Shown: positions 1 to 6,436, numbered from the stretch's first letter. The stretch is 17,113 nucleotides of DNA from Actinomycetes bacterium (GCA_023451265.1 JAEYAG010000155.1:1-17113), one strand, 5' to 3'. A program made the numbers and translations. Notes: generated from the letters alone by a model not told the origin.

Positions 1-871
1 CCGCCGGCAGCGCGGGATCGGCGCGGCCGGCCTCGATCGCCGCCCACCACCGGTCGAGCTGGGCGCGACTGGCGCGGCCCGTGAAGTCCTTGACGCGCGC
101 GAGTTCCTGCTTGCTGGCGGGGTCGGCGAGGACGGCGGCGATGAGCGACCGGTCGGGGACGAGCCGGCCCGGCGAGGTGTCCTGCTCCTTGGCGTACTCC
201 TCGCGGGCGAGCCACAGCGCGCGCGCCACCGCGAGGGAACGGCGTCCGCGCACCGTGTGCAGTCCGCTGAGACGTCGCCACGGCTCCTCGCGCGCCGGCC
301 GCTCCGGCTTCGTGCGGACGGCCTCGAACTCCTGCGCGGCGATCTCGGTCTTGCCCTGCTCGGCGAGCTCGGCGACCAGCACCTCGTACACATCGACGAG
401 GTGCAGCACGTCGAGCGCGGCGTACTCGAGCCATGGCTGCGGGAGCGGCCTCGTGGACCAGTCCGCGGCCGAGTGGGCCTTGGCCAGCGTGATGCCGAGG
501 GTGTCCTCCACGACGGCGCCGAGCCCGACCCGCTCGTGGCCGAGCAGTCGCGCCGCCAGCTCGGTGTCGAACACCGAGGGCGGCTCGAGCCCCGCTTCGC
601 GCAGCGACGGCAGGTCCTGGCTCGCGGCGTGCAGGATCCACTCGAGGTCGCCGATGGCGCTCTGCAGGGGCGACATGTCGCCGATCGCCGGGGGGTCGAA
701 GAGGTACACGCCGGCCCCGCGGCGGAAGACCTGGATCAGATAGGCGCGCTGCGAGTAGCGGAACCCGGAGGCGCGCTCGACGTCGACCGCGACCGGTCCG
801 GTGCCGCCGGCGAGGGCGACGGATGCCGCGGCGAGGCCCGCCGCATCCGCCACCACGTCGTAGTCAGCCAC
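1..871 (-). CDS. rnd: Ribonuclease D-like HRDC-domain 3'-5' exonuclease (3' end missing)
   Basis: The minus strand is open from a GTG at 871 to the left edge, giving 290 residues without a stop. The family trims RNA 3' ends, chiefly tRNA precursors, in the cytoplasm using two metal ions. All DEDDy residues are visible: D30 and E32 in VDVER (Exo I), D86 in ASQDL (Exo II), and Y150 and D154 in YAALD (Exo III). An HRDC-like helical domain follows at about residues 207-285, with a second C-terminal part probably beyond the window. The start codon lies inside the end of the DUF3000 gene (8-bp overlap, GTGGCTGA), so translation is probably coupled. DUF3000 next to RNase D is the order at Rv2680-Rv2681 of M. 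tuberculosis, where dxs follows. The fold and active site are clear; the exact RNA substrate is inferred. Confidence 0.9.
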   Translation of the reverse strand, partial: MADYDVVADAAGLAAASVALAGGTGPVAVDVERASGFRYSQRAYLIQVFRRGAGVYLFDPPAIGDMSPLQSAIGDLEWILHAASQDLPSLREAGLEPPSVFDTELAARLLGHERVGLGAVVEDTLGITLAKAHSAADWSTRPLPQPWLEYAALDVLHLVDVYEVLVAELAEQGKTEIAAQEFEAVRTKPERPAREEPWRRLSGLHTVRGRRSLAVARALWLAREEYAKEQDTSPGRLVPDRSLIAAVLADPASKQELARVKDFTGRASRAQLDRWWAAIEAGRADPALPA

Positions 872-1493
872 GCGACCCCCCGCGCGGGGAGGGTCCCCGC
901 CCGCCGGCGGTGCGGTGGGCTCCGAACACCGCGATGTCCTCGGAGCCCGGCGGCAGACCCGCGAGCATGCAGACGAGTTCGGCCCAGGCCGCCACGTGGG
1001 CGGTGAGATCGCCGCCGGGTGACCAGGAGGCGCGCAGCTCGATCTGCGCGCCGTCGCCCTCGTCGGCGAGGGTGCCGAACCCCTTGGAGAGGGTCTTGGT
1101 GGCGGTGCCGGATGCCGCGTGGAAGGTCGCGCCGCGCGTGTGCAGCGCATCGATCAGCCACGACCAGGCGACGTCGGCGAGCAGCGGGTCGACACCGATC
1201 TCGGGCTCCAGTGGCGCTTGCGCGAAGCACACCACACGCCAGGCGCCGTCCCAGGCGTCCGGCTCCTCCGGGTCGTGCAGCAGGATGAAGCGTCCCGTGC
1301 CGTACTCGGAGTCGATGCCGTCGGCTTCGGGACGGACGTCTCCGGCGAGGGCGATGGCGTCGGGCGCGAGGCTTCCCGGCGCGGCGATCTCCCGCACGGT
1401 GAAGTCCGACCGGAACGTCAGCGCGCGCAGCGACTCGGCGACGGAGGCGAAGGCCGAGGACCCGGCAGGGGGACGAGGTTCATCCACCGTCAC
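864..1493 (-). CDS. DUF3000 family protein
   Basis: This 209-residue protein of unknown function matches the actinobacterial DUF3000 family in length and in segments such as LLADVAWSWLIDAL and the region around ATKTLSKGFG. It is soluble, with no signal peptide or membrane segment, and no catalytic motif that I recognise. The Gly/Arg/Pro-rich C-terminus looks disordered. The longest start is GTG 1493. A TAGTCT -10-like hexamer at 1499-1494 directly abuts that codon, whereas the second in-frame GTG at 1487 lies 7 nt from it, the spacing of other apparent leaderless genes here; I therefore think 1487 (207 aa) may be the true start. The gene overlaps rnd by 8 bp and diverges from the hydrolase at 1513. 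The conserved pairing with RNase D suggests an RNA-related role, but that is inference only. Confidence 0.85.
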   Translation of the reverse strand: MTVDEPRPPAGSSAFASVAESLRALTFRSDFTVREIAAPGSLAPDAIALAGDVRPEADGIDSEYGTGRFILLHDPEEPDAWDGAWRVVCFAQAPLEPEIGVDPLLADVAWSWLIDALHTRGATFHAASGTATKTLSKGFGTLADEGDGAQIELRASWSPGGDLTAHVAAWAELVCMLAGLPPGSEDIAVFGAHRTAGGRGPSPRGGSRG

Positions 1494-1499
1494 AGACTA
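1494..1499 (-). promoter_or_regulatory. -10-like element TAGTCT for the DUF3000-rnd operon
   Basis: TAGTCT fits TANNNT. It lies six bases upstream of the GTG at 1487, which would give a leaderless mRNA. It shares its TA step (1498-1499) with the oppositely oriented TAGAAT of the hydrolase gene. No good -35 is seen. Confidence 0.45.
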
Positions 1500-1503
1500 G
1501 AAT
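1498..1503 (+). promoter_or_regulatory. -10-like element TAGAAT for the hydrolase-zapE operon
   Basis: TAGAAT is close to the -10 consensus and ends 10 nt before the ATG at 1513, so the 5' leader would be only a few bases. No Shine-Dalgarno sequence is present in that space. No convincing -35 at 16-18 bp. Confidence 0.5.
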
Positions 1504-1512
1504 GACCACACG

Positions 1513-2745
1513 ATGAAGGCATCCAGGCGCGCCGCCGTCGACGGCTCACGATTCGGCGCCCCGGCGACCCTGCGATCCTTCGCGGTGGCGCTGTTCGCCG
1601 CCCTCCTCACGACGCTCTCGCTGCTCGGCGTCGTCGCTCTCCGGATGGCGCGACGCGTCGTCACCCCGGCCGCGCGCGTCCCCGACACGCACATCGTCGA
1701 CATCGACGTCCCGGCGCAGACGATCACCCTCGCTCGCACGCCCGACACCGAGCTGCCCGGCCGCTACGGCTTGTTCACACACGGCAGCACCGACTACCTC
1801 AAGGTCGGCACCGTGCTCTCCAGCGACGCCCACACCGTCAAGCGCAAGCTGCTCACACAGGTCACCGGCGCCTCGACGTTCTCCTCGGAGGCGGCGTTCA
1901 GCGGGTGGTACTACGAGCGTCCCGAAGAGCTGCACCTGCCGTTCACCGTCGAGCACGTCCATGCGGCGCTCGGCACGTGCCCCGCGTGGCTCTTCCCCGC
2001 CCCGGATTCGTCCGACGATGCCGCCGCCGAGACCTGGGTCATCCAGATCCACGGCCGCGGCACGACGCGGGCGGAGTGCCTGCGCGCGGTTCCGGTGTTC
2101 CACGGCCTCGGCATCACCTCGCTCGTGGTGTCGTACCGCAACGACGGCGAGGCGCCGCGCACCCGCGCCGGAACCTACACGCTCGGCGCGACGGAGTGGC
2201 GTGACGTCGACGCCGCCATCGGCTGGGCGCGCCGGCACGGTGCCCGCCGCATCCTGCTCATGGGGTGGTCGATGGGCGGAGCCATCGCGCTCCAGGTCGC
2301 CCTCGGCTCCGCGCATCGCGAGCTCATCGTCGGGGTCATCCTCGACTCGCCGGTGATCGACTGGCGCATCGTGCTGGCGTACCAAGGCAAGGTGCTCCGG
2401 TTGCCGACGCCGGTCACCGACCTCGCGATCGGCGCGCTGCGGACCGATTGGGCCAGCGCCGCGACGGGTTCGGACGGCCCCATCCCCTTCGACCGGCTCG
2501 ACGTCGTCGCCCGGGCGGGGGAGCTGCGCCATCCCGTTCTCATCCTCCACAGCGACGACGACGGCTTCGTGCCCTCGAGCGCATCGCACCGGCTCGCCGA
2601 GACACGACCCGATCTCGTGGAACTGCAGGTGTTCACGACCGCTCGCCACACGAAGCTGTGGAACTACGACCAGCGGCGCTGGACCGACGCGATCACGCAG
2701 TGGCTGCGCAGTCACGAACTCGTTCCCGCGGAGGCGGCGTCATGA
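1513..2745 (+). CDS. Membrane-anchored alpha/beta-hydrolase
   Basis: This 410-residue protein begins with a basic N-terminus and one hydrophobic segment (about residues 22-45), so it is probably a signal anchor with the catalytic domain outside the membrane. The alpha/beta-hydrolase fold covers about 170-400: HGRG at 180-183 sits where the oxyanion loop is expected, the nucleophile elbow GWSMGG places Ser253, HSDDDGFVP (346-354) supplies the acid (one of D348-D350), and His379 in ARHTKLW completes the triad. The segment at 55-160 has no motif I know. Family members are esterases or peptidases of varied specificity, so the substrate cannot be told. Its stop overlaps the zapE start as ATGA, indicating translational coupling. 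The ATG at 1513 is chosen because the hydrophobic anchor follows at once and the next gene is only 19 bp upstream. Confidence 0.88.
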   Translation: MKASRRAAVDGSRFGAPATLRSFAVALFAALLTTLSLLGVVALRMARRVVTPAARVPDTHIVDIDVPAQTITLARTPDTELPGRYGLFTHGSTDYLKVGTVLSSDAHTVKRKLLTQVTGASTFSSEAAFSGWYYERPEELHLPFTVEHVHAALGTCPAWLFPAPDSSDDAAAETWVIQIHGRGTTRAECLRAVPVFHGLGITSLVVSYRNDGEAPRTRAGTYTLGATEWRDVDAAIGWARRHGARRILLMGWSMGGAIALQVALGSAHRELIVGVILDSPVIDWRIVLAYQGKVLRLPTPVTDLAIGALRTDWASAATGSDGPIPFDRLDVVARAGELRHPVLILHSDDDGFVPSSASHRLAETRPDLVELQVFTTARHTKLWNYDQRRWTDAITQWLRSHELVPAEAAS

Positions 2746-3770
2746 CCGGCGCCGTCGCGGGGGTCGTGCACCTCAGTGAGCGTCGACCCGAGGTCTCCGG
2801 CACGGAGATGGTGGCCGCGCTCGTTCCGCCCCCGCAGTTCGACGACGCCACCTTCGAGACCTATCGCGCCGACCCGCACTACCCGTCGCAGCAGGAAGCG
2901 AAGGATCTGCTGATCGCGTTCAGCCGCGGGGGAGCGCCGGCCGAGCGCGGGGGCCTGTTCCGGCGCGCGAAGAAAACGCCGGAGATGAAGCCGGGCGTGT
3001 ACCTGGACGGCGGGTTCGGCGTCGGCAAGACCCACCTGCTCGCGTCGATCTACCACGCCATGCCGGCCCGCCGGAAGTACTTCGGCTCGTTCATCGAGTA
3101 CACCGCGCTCGTCGGCGCGCTCGGCTACCAGAAGACGGTGGAGCTGTTCCGCGGCGCCGATCTGCTGTGCATCGACGAGTTCGAGCTCGACGATCCCGGC
3201 GACACGATGGTGATGACGCGCCTGCTGGGGGAGCTGGTTCCCACCGGGACGAAGCTCGCGGCGACCTCCAACACCCCGCCGAACGCGCTGGGTGAGGGGC
3301 GGTTCGCGGCGCAGGACTTCCTCCGCGAGATCCACGCGATGGCGTCGAGCTTCCAGACGATCCGCATCGACGGCACCGACTACCGCCAGCGGGCGCTCGA
3401 CGGCCACGCCGTGACGCTCGACGACGCCGGGTATCGCACGGCGATCACGGATGCCGCCGCGCACGCCGTCGTCTCCGATGACGCGTTCGGCGACCTCGTG
3501 GCCCACCTGGCGACGGTGCATCCCTCTCGCTATCTCCGTCTCATCGACGGCGTCGGCATGATCGGCCTGCGCGACGTGACGACGCTCGAGGACCAGTCCG
3601 CCGCGCTGCGGCTGGTGGCCTTCGTCGACCGGGCCTACGACGCGCAGATCCCGGTGCGCGCGACCGGGCAGGCGCTCGACGCCGTCTTCAGCGACGAGAT
3701 GCTCGCCGGCGGCTACCGCAAGAAGTATCTGCGCGCCATCTCACGCCTGAACGCCCTGACGCACTCCTGA
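2742..3770 (+). CDS. zapE: ZapE/AFG1-family P-loop ATPase
   Basis: The product is a 342-residue AAA-type ATPase of the AFG1/ZapE family. Walker A is GGFGVGKT (residues 90-97) and Walker B is LLCIDEFELDD (141-151) with catalytic D145/E146; the sensor region has AATSNTPP (173-180). In E. coli ZapE associates with the divisome and destabilises FtsZ polymers in an ATP-dependent way, while mitochondrial AFG1 assists protein quality control; which role applies in actinobacteria is not evident from sequence. The start ATG at 2742 overlaps the stop of the hydrolase (ATGA). The frame remains open far upstream inside the hydrolase gene, but that part is an out-of-frame shadow with Arg/Pro-rich composition. 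A hairpin follows the stop. Confidence 0.9.
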   Translation: MTGAVAGVVHLSERRPEVSGTEMVAALVPPPQFDDATFETYRADPHYPSQQEAKDLLIAFSRGGAPAERGGLFRRAKKTPEMKPGVYLDGGFGVGKTHLLASIYHAMPARRKYFGSFIEYTALVGALGYQKTVELFRGADLLCIDEFELDDPGDTMVMTRLLGELVPTGTKLAATSNTPPNALGEGRFAAQDFLREIHAMASSFQTIRIDGTDYRQRALDGHAVTLDDAGYRTAITDAAAHAVVSDDAFGDLVAHLATVHPSRYLRLIDGVGMIGLRDVTTLEDQSAALRLVAFVDRAYDAQIPVRATGQALDAVFSDEMLAGGYRKKYLRAISRLNALTHS

Positions 3771-3777
3771 ACGTCGT

Positions 3778-3796
3778 CCCCGCCGTCTCCGCGGGG
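3778..3796 (+). terminator. Possible terminator hairpin after zapE
   Basis: CCCCGC (3778-3783) and GCGGGG (3791-3796) form a 6-bp GC stem around a 7-nt loop, 7 nt after the zapE stop. There is no U tract directly after it; a TTTT run comes 14 bases later (3810-3813). Weak to moderate. Confidence 0.45.
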
Positions 3797-3853
3797 GATT
3801 CTCGCGCCCTTTTCGGCGTCACGAAACGTGATGTTTACCCACGCGGCATCCGC

Positions 3854-3869
3854 GTAACGATCGCGAAAC
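3854..3869 (+). promoter_or_regulatory. Candidate GlnR operator upstream of amt
   Basis: GTAAC (3854-3858), six bases, then GAAAC (3865-3869) matches the actinobacterial GlnR consensus GTNAC-N6-GAAAC exactly. It lies about 118 bp upstream of the ammonium transporter start. Further GAAAC copies at 3823-3827 and 3888-3892, with GTCAC at 3818 and 3901, are nearby but lack correct spacing. The match is seen; binding and its direction of effect are inferred from GlnR control of amtB and glnA in Streptomyces and mycobacteria. The rest of the 216-bp gap (3771-3986) shows no gene. Confidence 0.65.
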
Positions 3870-3973
3870 ACGACACGCATGCCGGTGGAAACCGCGCGTC
3901 GTCACACTGAGTCTCGCCAGGACAGCCGCGACCCGAAAGCAGCGGTGTCCAGGCCCGAGTTACACAACACATG

Positions 3974-3981
3974 AGTGAGGA
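3974..3981 (+). promoter_or_regulatory. Shine-Dalgarno sequence that decides the amt start
   Basis: AGTGAGGA ends five bases before ATG 3987. An in-frame GTG at 3975 lies inside this element and would add four residues (MRNF), so the ATG is preferred. An out-of-frame ATG at 3971 is also present. Confidence 0.65.
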
Positions 3982-3986
3982 ACTTC

Positions 3987-5210
3987 ATGGACAGCGGAAA
4001 CCTCGCGTGGTCTGTCGCCGCGACAGCCCTCGTGCTCTTTATGACGCCGGGTGTGGCGTTCTTCTACGGCGGGCTGGTCAAGGCGAAGAGCGTCGTGAGC
4101 ATGATGATGCTCAGCTTCGGCGCGATGGGCTTGGTCGGTGTGCTGTGGATCCTCTACGGGTTCAACATGTCGGCCATCACCGACGGTCCGACGTGGCTCG
4201 CCGGCAACCCGTTCGCCGACTTCGGACTCGCGAACGCGTCGAGTGACACGCTCGTCGGCGCGACCTACGGCGCGACGTTCGCGATCATCACGGTCGCGCT
4301 CATCTCCGGCGCGATCGCCGACCGCGCCAAGTTCGGCTCGTGGATGATCTTCGCCGGAATCTGGGCGACCGTCGTCTACTTCCCGGTTGCGGCCTGGGTC
4401 TGGGGCGGTGGCTGGATCATGAAGCTCGGCGAGAGCTTCGGCTGGGATGTCACGGTCATCGACTACGCCGGTGGCACCGCGGTGCACATCAACGCCGGTG
4501 CCGCAGCGCTCGCGCTGGCGCTCGTCCTCGGCAAGCGCGTCGGCTTCCAGAAGGGCATCCACAAGCCGCACAACGTGCCGCTGGTGATGCTGGGTGCGGC
4601 CATCCTCTGGTTCGGCTGGTTCGGCTTCAACGCCGGCGCCGAGGGCACGTTCGGCCTGCTCGGCACCGAGGACTCCTCGGTCGGTCTCATCATCATCAAC
4701 ACGCTCGGCGCGACCGCCGCGGCCATCCTCGGCTGGGTCATCGTGGAGAAGCTCAAGGACGGCAAGTCGACGTCGGTCGGCGCCGCATCCGGTGCCGTCG
4801 CGGGTCTCGTGGCGATCACCCCGTCCTGCGCGAACCTGGCCCCGGGCTGGGCGCTGCTGCTGGGCCTCATCGCCGGTGCCGTCTGTGCCCTGGCGATCGA
4901 GCTGAAGTGGAAGCTCGGCTACGACGACTCGCTCGACGTCGTCGGCGTGCACCTCGTCGGCGGCCTCATCGGGACGCTGTACCTGGGCTTCTTCGCCACC
5001 GGCACCGGCCTGTTCGTCGGCGGCGGCTTCGAGCAGCTCGTCGTGCAGTTCGTCGCCGCGGTGGCCGTCCTCATCTTCTCCTTCGTCGTCGCCTATGTAC
5101 TGGGCCTCGCGATCGAGAAGACGATCGGATTCCGCGTCAAGAACGAGGACGAGATCGCCGGCATCGACACCGTCGTCCACGGTGAAGAGGGATACGCGCT
5201 GGCCGACTGA
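3987..5210 (+). CDS. amt: Ammonium transporter, Amt family
   Basis: The product is a 407-residue integral membrane protein, normal length for Amt/AmtB, with about 11 hydrophobic segments. It brings ammonium into the cell for assimilation by glutamine synthetase. The family hallmarks are present: the N-terminal TPGVAFFYGGLVKAKS (20-35), D159 in DYAGG, and the pore twin histidines H167 (TAVHINAG) and H322 (VGVHLVGG). The central FGWFGFNAG block (209-217) is also typical. The C-terminal tail (from about 375) is short but retains acidic and basic residues where PII proteins can act. The gene stands alone: no glnK or glnD follows, unlike the usual amtB-glnK pair. A GlnR-like box upstream predicts induction under nitrogen limitation. 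A perfect hairpin follows the stop. Confidence 0.96.
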   Translation: MDSGNLAWSVAATALVLFMTPGVAFFYGGLVKAKSVVSMMMLSFGAMGLVGVLWILYGFNMSAITDGPTWLAGNPFADFGLANASSDTLVGATYGATFAIITVALISGAIADRAKFGSWMIFAGIWATVVYFPVAAWVWGGGWIMKLGESFGWDVTVIDYAGGTAVHINAGAAALALALVLGKRVGFQKGIHKPHNVPLVMLGAAILWFGWFGFNAGAEGTFGLLGTEDSSVGLIIINTLGATAAAILGWVIVEKLKDGKSTSVGAASGAVAGLVAITPSCANLAPGWALLLGLIAGAVCALAIELKWKLGYDDSLDVVGVHLVGGLIGTLYLGFFATGTGLFVGGGFEQLVVQFVAAVAVLIFSFVVAYVLGLAIEKTIGFRVKNEDEIAGIDTVVHGEEGYALAD

Positions 5211-5240
5211 CACCTGCCACACAGCAAGCCACTACGGCAC

Positions 5241-5272
5241 AGGGGCGCCGGATCACACGATCCGGCGCCCCT
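5241..5272 (+). terminator. Terminator-like hairpin after amt
   Basis: AGGGGCGCCGGATC (5241-5254) and its exact complement (5259-5272) form a perfect 14-bp stem with the loop ACAC. No U run follows, only CGGCCGTT, so it is an intrinsic terminator of the U-poor actinobacterial kind or an mRNA-stabilising 3' structure. Confidence 0.75.
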
Positions 5273-5285
5273 CGGCCGTTCTCGC

Positions 5286-5291
5286 TATGGT
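5286..5291 (+). promoter_or_regulatory. -10 element TATGGT, leaderless start
   Basis: TATGGT (TANNNT) is followed by six bases and then ATG 5298. No Shine-Dalgarno sequence is present, so the transcript probably begins at or next to the start codon. Confidence 0.55.
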
Positions 5292-5297
5292 GTCGGC

Positions 5298-5885
5298 ATG
5301 GCGACGCGCAACACCGACGGCGGCTCCCTCACCCGGTTTCTCCGGGGGATCGTGACACTGTTCACCGCACCGGGGCGCCAGGCCCCGCAGCGCACGCCGG
5401 AGCGGCCCGCACGCGCGCAGACGGCGCAGGCGACGGCATCCGTCCGCGACATCGCTCCCGGGAGTTCCGGCGACACGGCGACGATCGAGATCGATCCGCC
5501 CGACCGTCGCGGACTGCGCATCACCTATGCCCCCGACCGCGACGGCGAGCCCGACGCCGGGGAAGTCGTCTGGACGTGGGTGCCGTACGCCGAGCGCGAT
5601 GGCCGCGGCAAGGATCGGCCGGTGCTCGTCATCGGGCGCCAGACCGAAGACCGCGTGTTCGCGGTGAAGCTGACCAGCATCGCCCACGACGGCGATCGCG
5701 ACTTCCTGCCGATCGGTTCCGGCGCGTGGGATTCGAAGGGGCGCCCGTCGTGGGTCGACATCGATCAGCTGTACAGCGTCCACACCGCCGGCATGCGCCG
5801 CGAAGCGGCGGCACTGGACCTGGAGCGGTTCGCGGTCGTCGCCCGCGCGCTGCAGCTGCGCTACGGGTGGACCGTCGGCGGGTGA
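5298..5885 (+). CDS. Solitary PemK/MazF-like protein with N-terminal extension
   Basis: This 195-residue protein has a PemK/MazF-like core at about 85-190. It opens with GEVVWTWVPYAE (88-99) and GKDRPVLVIGR (104-114), the typical strand-loop-strand with the conserved basic residue (R107), continues with AVKLTS (122-127), where MazF toxins carry a catalytic Thr/Ser, and ends with WVDIDQLYSV and a helix. MazF proteins are sequence-specific endoribonucleases. The first 55 residues form an Ala/Pro/Arg/Gln-rich extension, and the start LTRFLRGIVTLFT could be an amphipathic helix. No antitoxin-sized gene is adjacent: amt lies upstream and a tRNA gene follows on the other strand. It may therefore be a domesticated, non-toxic relative or have an unlinked partner. 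The fold assignment is fairly sure; toxicity is not shown. Confidence 0.75.
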   Translation: MATRNTDGGSLTRFLRGIVTLFTAPGRQAPQRTPERPARAQTAQATASVRDIAPGSSGDTATIEIDPPDRRGLRITYAPDRDGEPDAGEVVWTWVPYAERDGRGKDRPVLVIGRQTEDRVFAVKLTSIAHDGDRDFLPIGSGAWDSKGRPSWVDIDQLYSVHTAGMRREAAALDLERFAVVARALQLRYGWTVGG

Positions 5886-5896
5886 GGGAGGAGATG

Positions 5897-5972
5897 TGGT
5901 GGGCGATACCAGACTCGAACTGATGACCTCTTCCGTGTGAAGGAAGCGCGCTACCAACTGCGCCAATCGCCC
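5897..5972 (-). tRNA. tRNA-Val (anticodon CAC)
   Basis: Read on the minus strand, GGGCGAT pairs with ATCGCCC as a 7-bp acceptor stem. The D arm is GCGC...GCGC, the anticodon stem CTTCC/GGAAG encloses TTCACAC with anticodon CAC (codon GUG), and the T arm carries TTCGAGT. A discriminator and an encoded CCA complete 76 nt. It lies tail-to-tail with the PemK/MazF-like gene and head-to-head with the plus-strand tRNA cluster. It closely resembles the tRNA-Val(GAC) at 6359. Confidence 0.97.
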
Positions 5973-5997
5973 GTGATCCGCAAGGGATCGAGTCACG

Positions 5998-6024
5998 ATG
6001 CTACCGGATGCGGGGCGCTGTCAC
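5998..6024 (-). promoter_or_regulatory. Promoter of tRNA-Val(CAC)
   Basis: On the minus strand TAGCAT (6003-5998) is a good -10; a -35-like GTGACA lies at 6024-6019 with a short 15-bp spacer (the alternative TCGTGA at 6026-6021 gives 17). Transcription would start about 20 nt before the tRNA. Confidence 0.5.
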
Positions 6025-6063
6025 GAATCGTCCCCGCGTGACACGCGCGGGCTCCGCCCGGTT

Positions 6064-6091
6064 TTGCAGTTGGCGATTCGTGGACTAAAGT
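6064..6091 (+). promoter_or_regulatory. Promoter of the Gly-Cys-Val tRNA cluster
   Basis: TTGCAG (6064-6069), a 16-bp spacer and TAAAGT (6086-6091) form the best sigma70-type promoter in the window. It lies about 30 bp upstream of tRNA-Gly. Confidence 0.65.
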
Positions 6092-6122
6092 CGATCAAGC
6101 GCCCGGGGCAACCAGGGAGCAC

Positions 6123-6195
6123 GCGGATGTAGCGCAGTTGGTAGCGCATCACCTTGCCAAGGTGAGGGTCGCGAGTTCGAGTCTCGTCATCCGCT
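6123..6195 (+). tRNA. tRNA-Gly (anticodon GCC)
   Basis: Acceptor stem GCGGATG/CATCCGC, D arm GCGC...GCGC, anticodon stem TCACC/GGTGA around TTGCCAA (anticodon GCC, codon GGC), T stem GCGAG/CTCGT with loop TTCGAGT, and discriminator T. CCA is not encoded. First gene of a plus-strand three-tRNA cluster. Confidence 0.97.
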
Positions 6196-6260
6196 CGAGT
6201 GCAGGGATCGTGTCACAGCGATCACGGCACGTGGGGTCAAACCACACGGTTAATCCACAC

Positions 6261-6331
6261 GGTGGCGTGGCCGAGCGGCTAGGCACCGGCCTGCAAAGCC
6301 GTTTACACGGGTTCGAATCCCGTCGCCACCT
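6261..6331 (+). tRNA. tRNA-Cys (anticodon GCA)
   Basis: Acceptor stem GGTGGCG/CGCCACC, D arm GCC...GGC, anticodon stem CCGGC/GCCGT (last pair G-T or C-G by register) around CTGCAAA with anticodon GCA, T loop TTCGAAT, discriminator T. It is 71 nt with no encoded CCA. The 65-bp gap before it holds a weak GATCG...CGATC hairpin and a 9-bp direct repeat CCACACGGT (6242-6250 and 6255-6263), the second copy running into the tRNA. Confidence 0.96.
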
Positions 6332-6347
6332 CGCACACAACTGAATA

Positions 6348-6361
6348 CGCCTGTACAGGCG
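6348..6361 (+). repeat. Perfect 14-bp palindrome overlapping the 5' end of tRNA-Val(GAC)
   Basis: CGCCTGTACAGGCG is identical to its reverse complement and includes the first three bases of the tRNA. As RNA it could fold into a 5-bp stem with loop GUAC, competing with the acceptor stem before 5' processing. Function unknown. Confidence 0.5.
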
Positions 6362-6433
6362 CGATTGGCGCAGCGGTAGCGCGCTTCCCTGACACGGAAG
6401 AGGTCACTGGTTCGATCCCAGTATCGCGCACCA
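6359..6433 (+). tRNA. tRNA-Val (anticodon GAC)
   Basis: Acceptor stem GCGCGAT/ATCGCGC, D arm GCGC...GCGC, anticodon stem CTTCC/GGAAG around CTGACAC (anticodon GAC, codon GUC), T arm with TTCGATC, discriminator A and encoded CCA: 75 nt. Last gene of the cluster, with a strong terminator starting 4 nt later. Its D and anticodon arms are nearly the same as those of the oppositely oriented tRNA-Val(CAC). Confidence 0.97.
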
Positions 6434-6436
6434 CCG

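Noticed and set aside
3818..3833. GTCAC at 3818 as a second full GlnR site
   Set aside because: The bases six positions downstream are TGATG, not GAAAC; the nearby GAAAC follows with no spacer.
3960..5222. A 420-codon open frame on the minus strand opposite amt
   Set aside because: Its product is Asp/Glu/Arg/His-rich low-complexity sequence without any domain and mirrors the codon bias of amt. High-GC antisense shadow.
5221..5297. A small antitoxin gene before the PemK/MazF-like gene
   Set aside because: The 87-bp gap after amt is filled by a hairpin and a promoter; no short frame with a plausible start fits.
5897..6433. Integrated element at the tRNA cluster
   Set aside because: No integrase, no direct repeat of a tRNA 3' end and no change in composition on either side; tRNA genes are intact.
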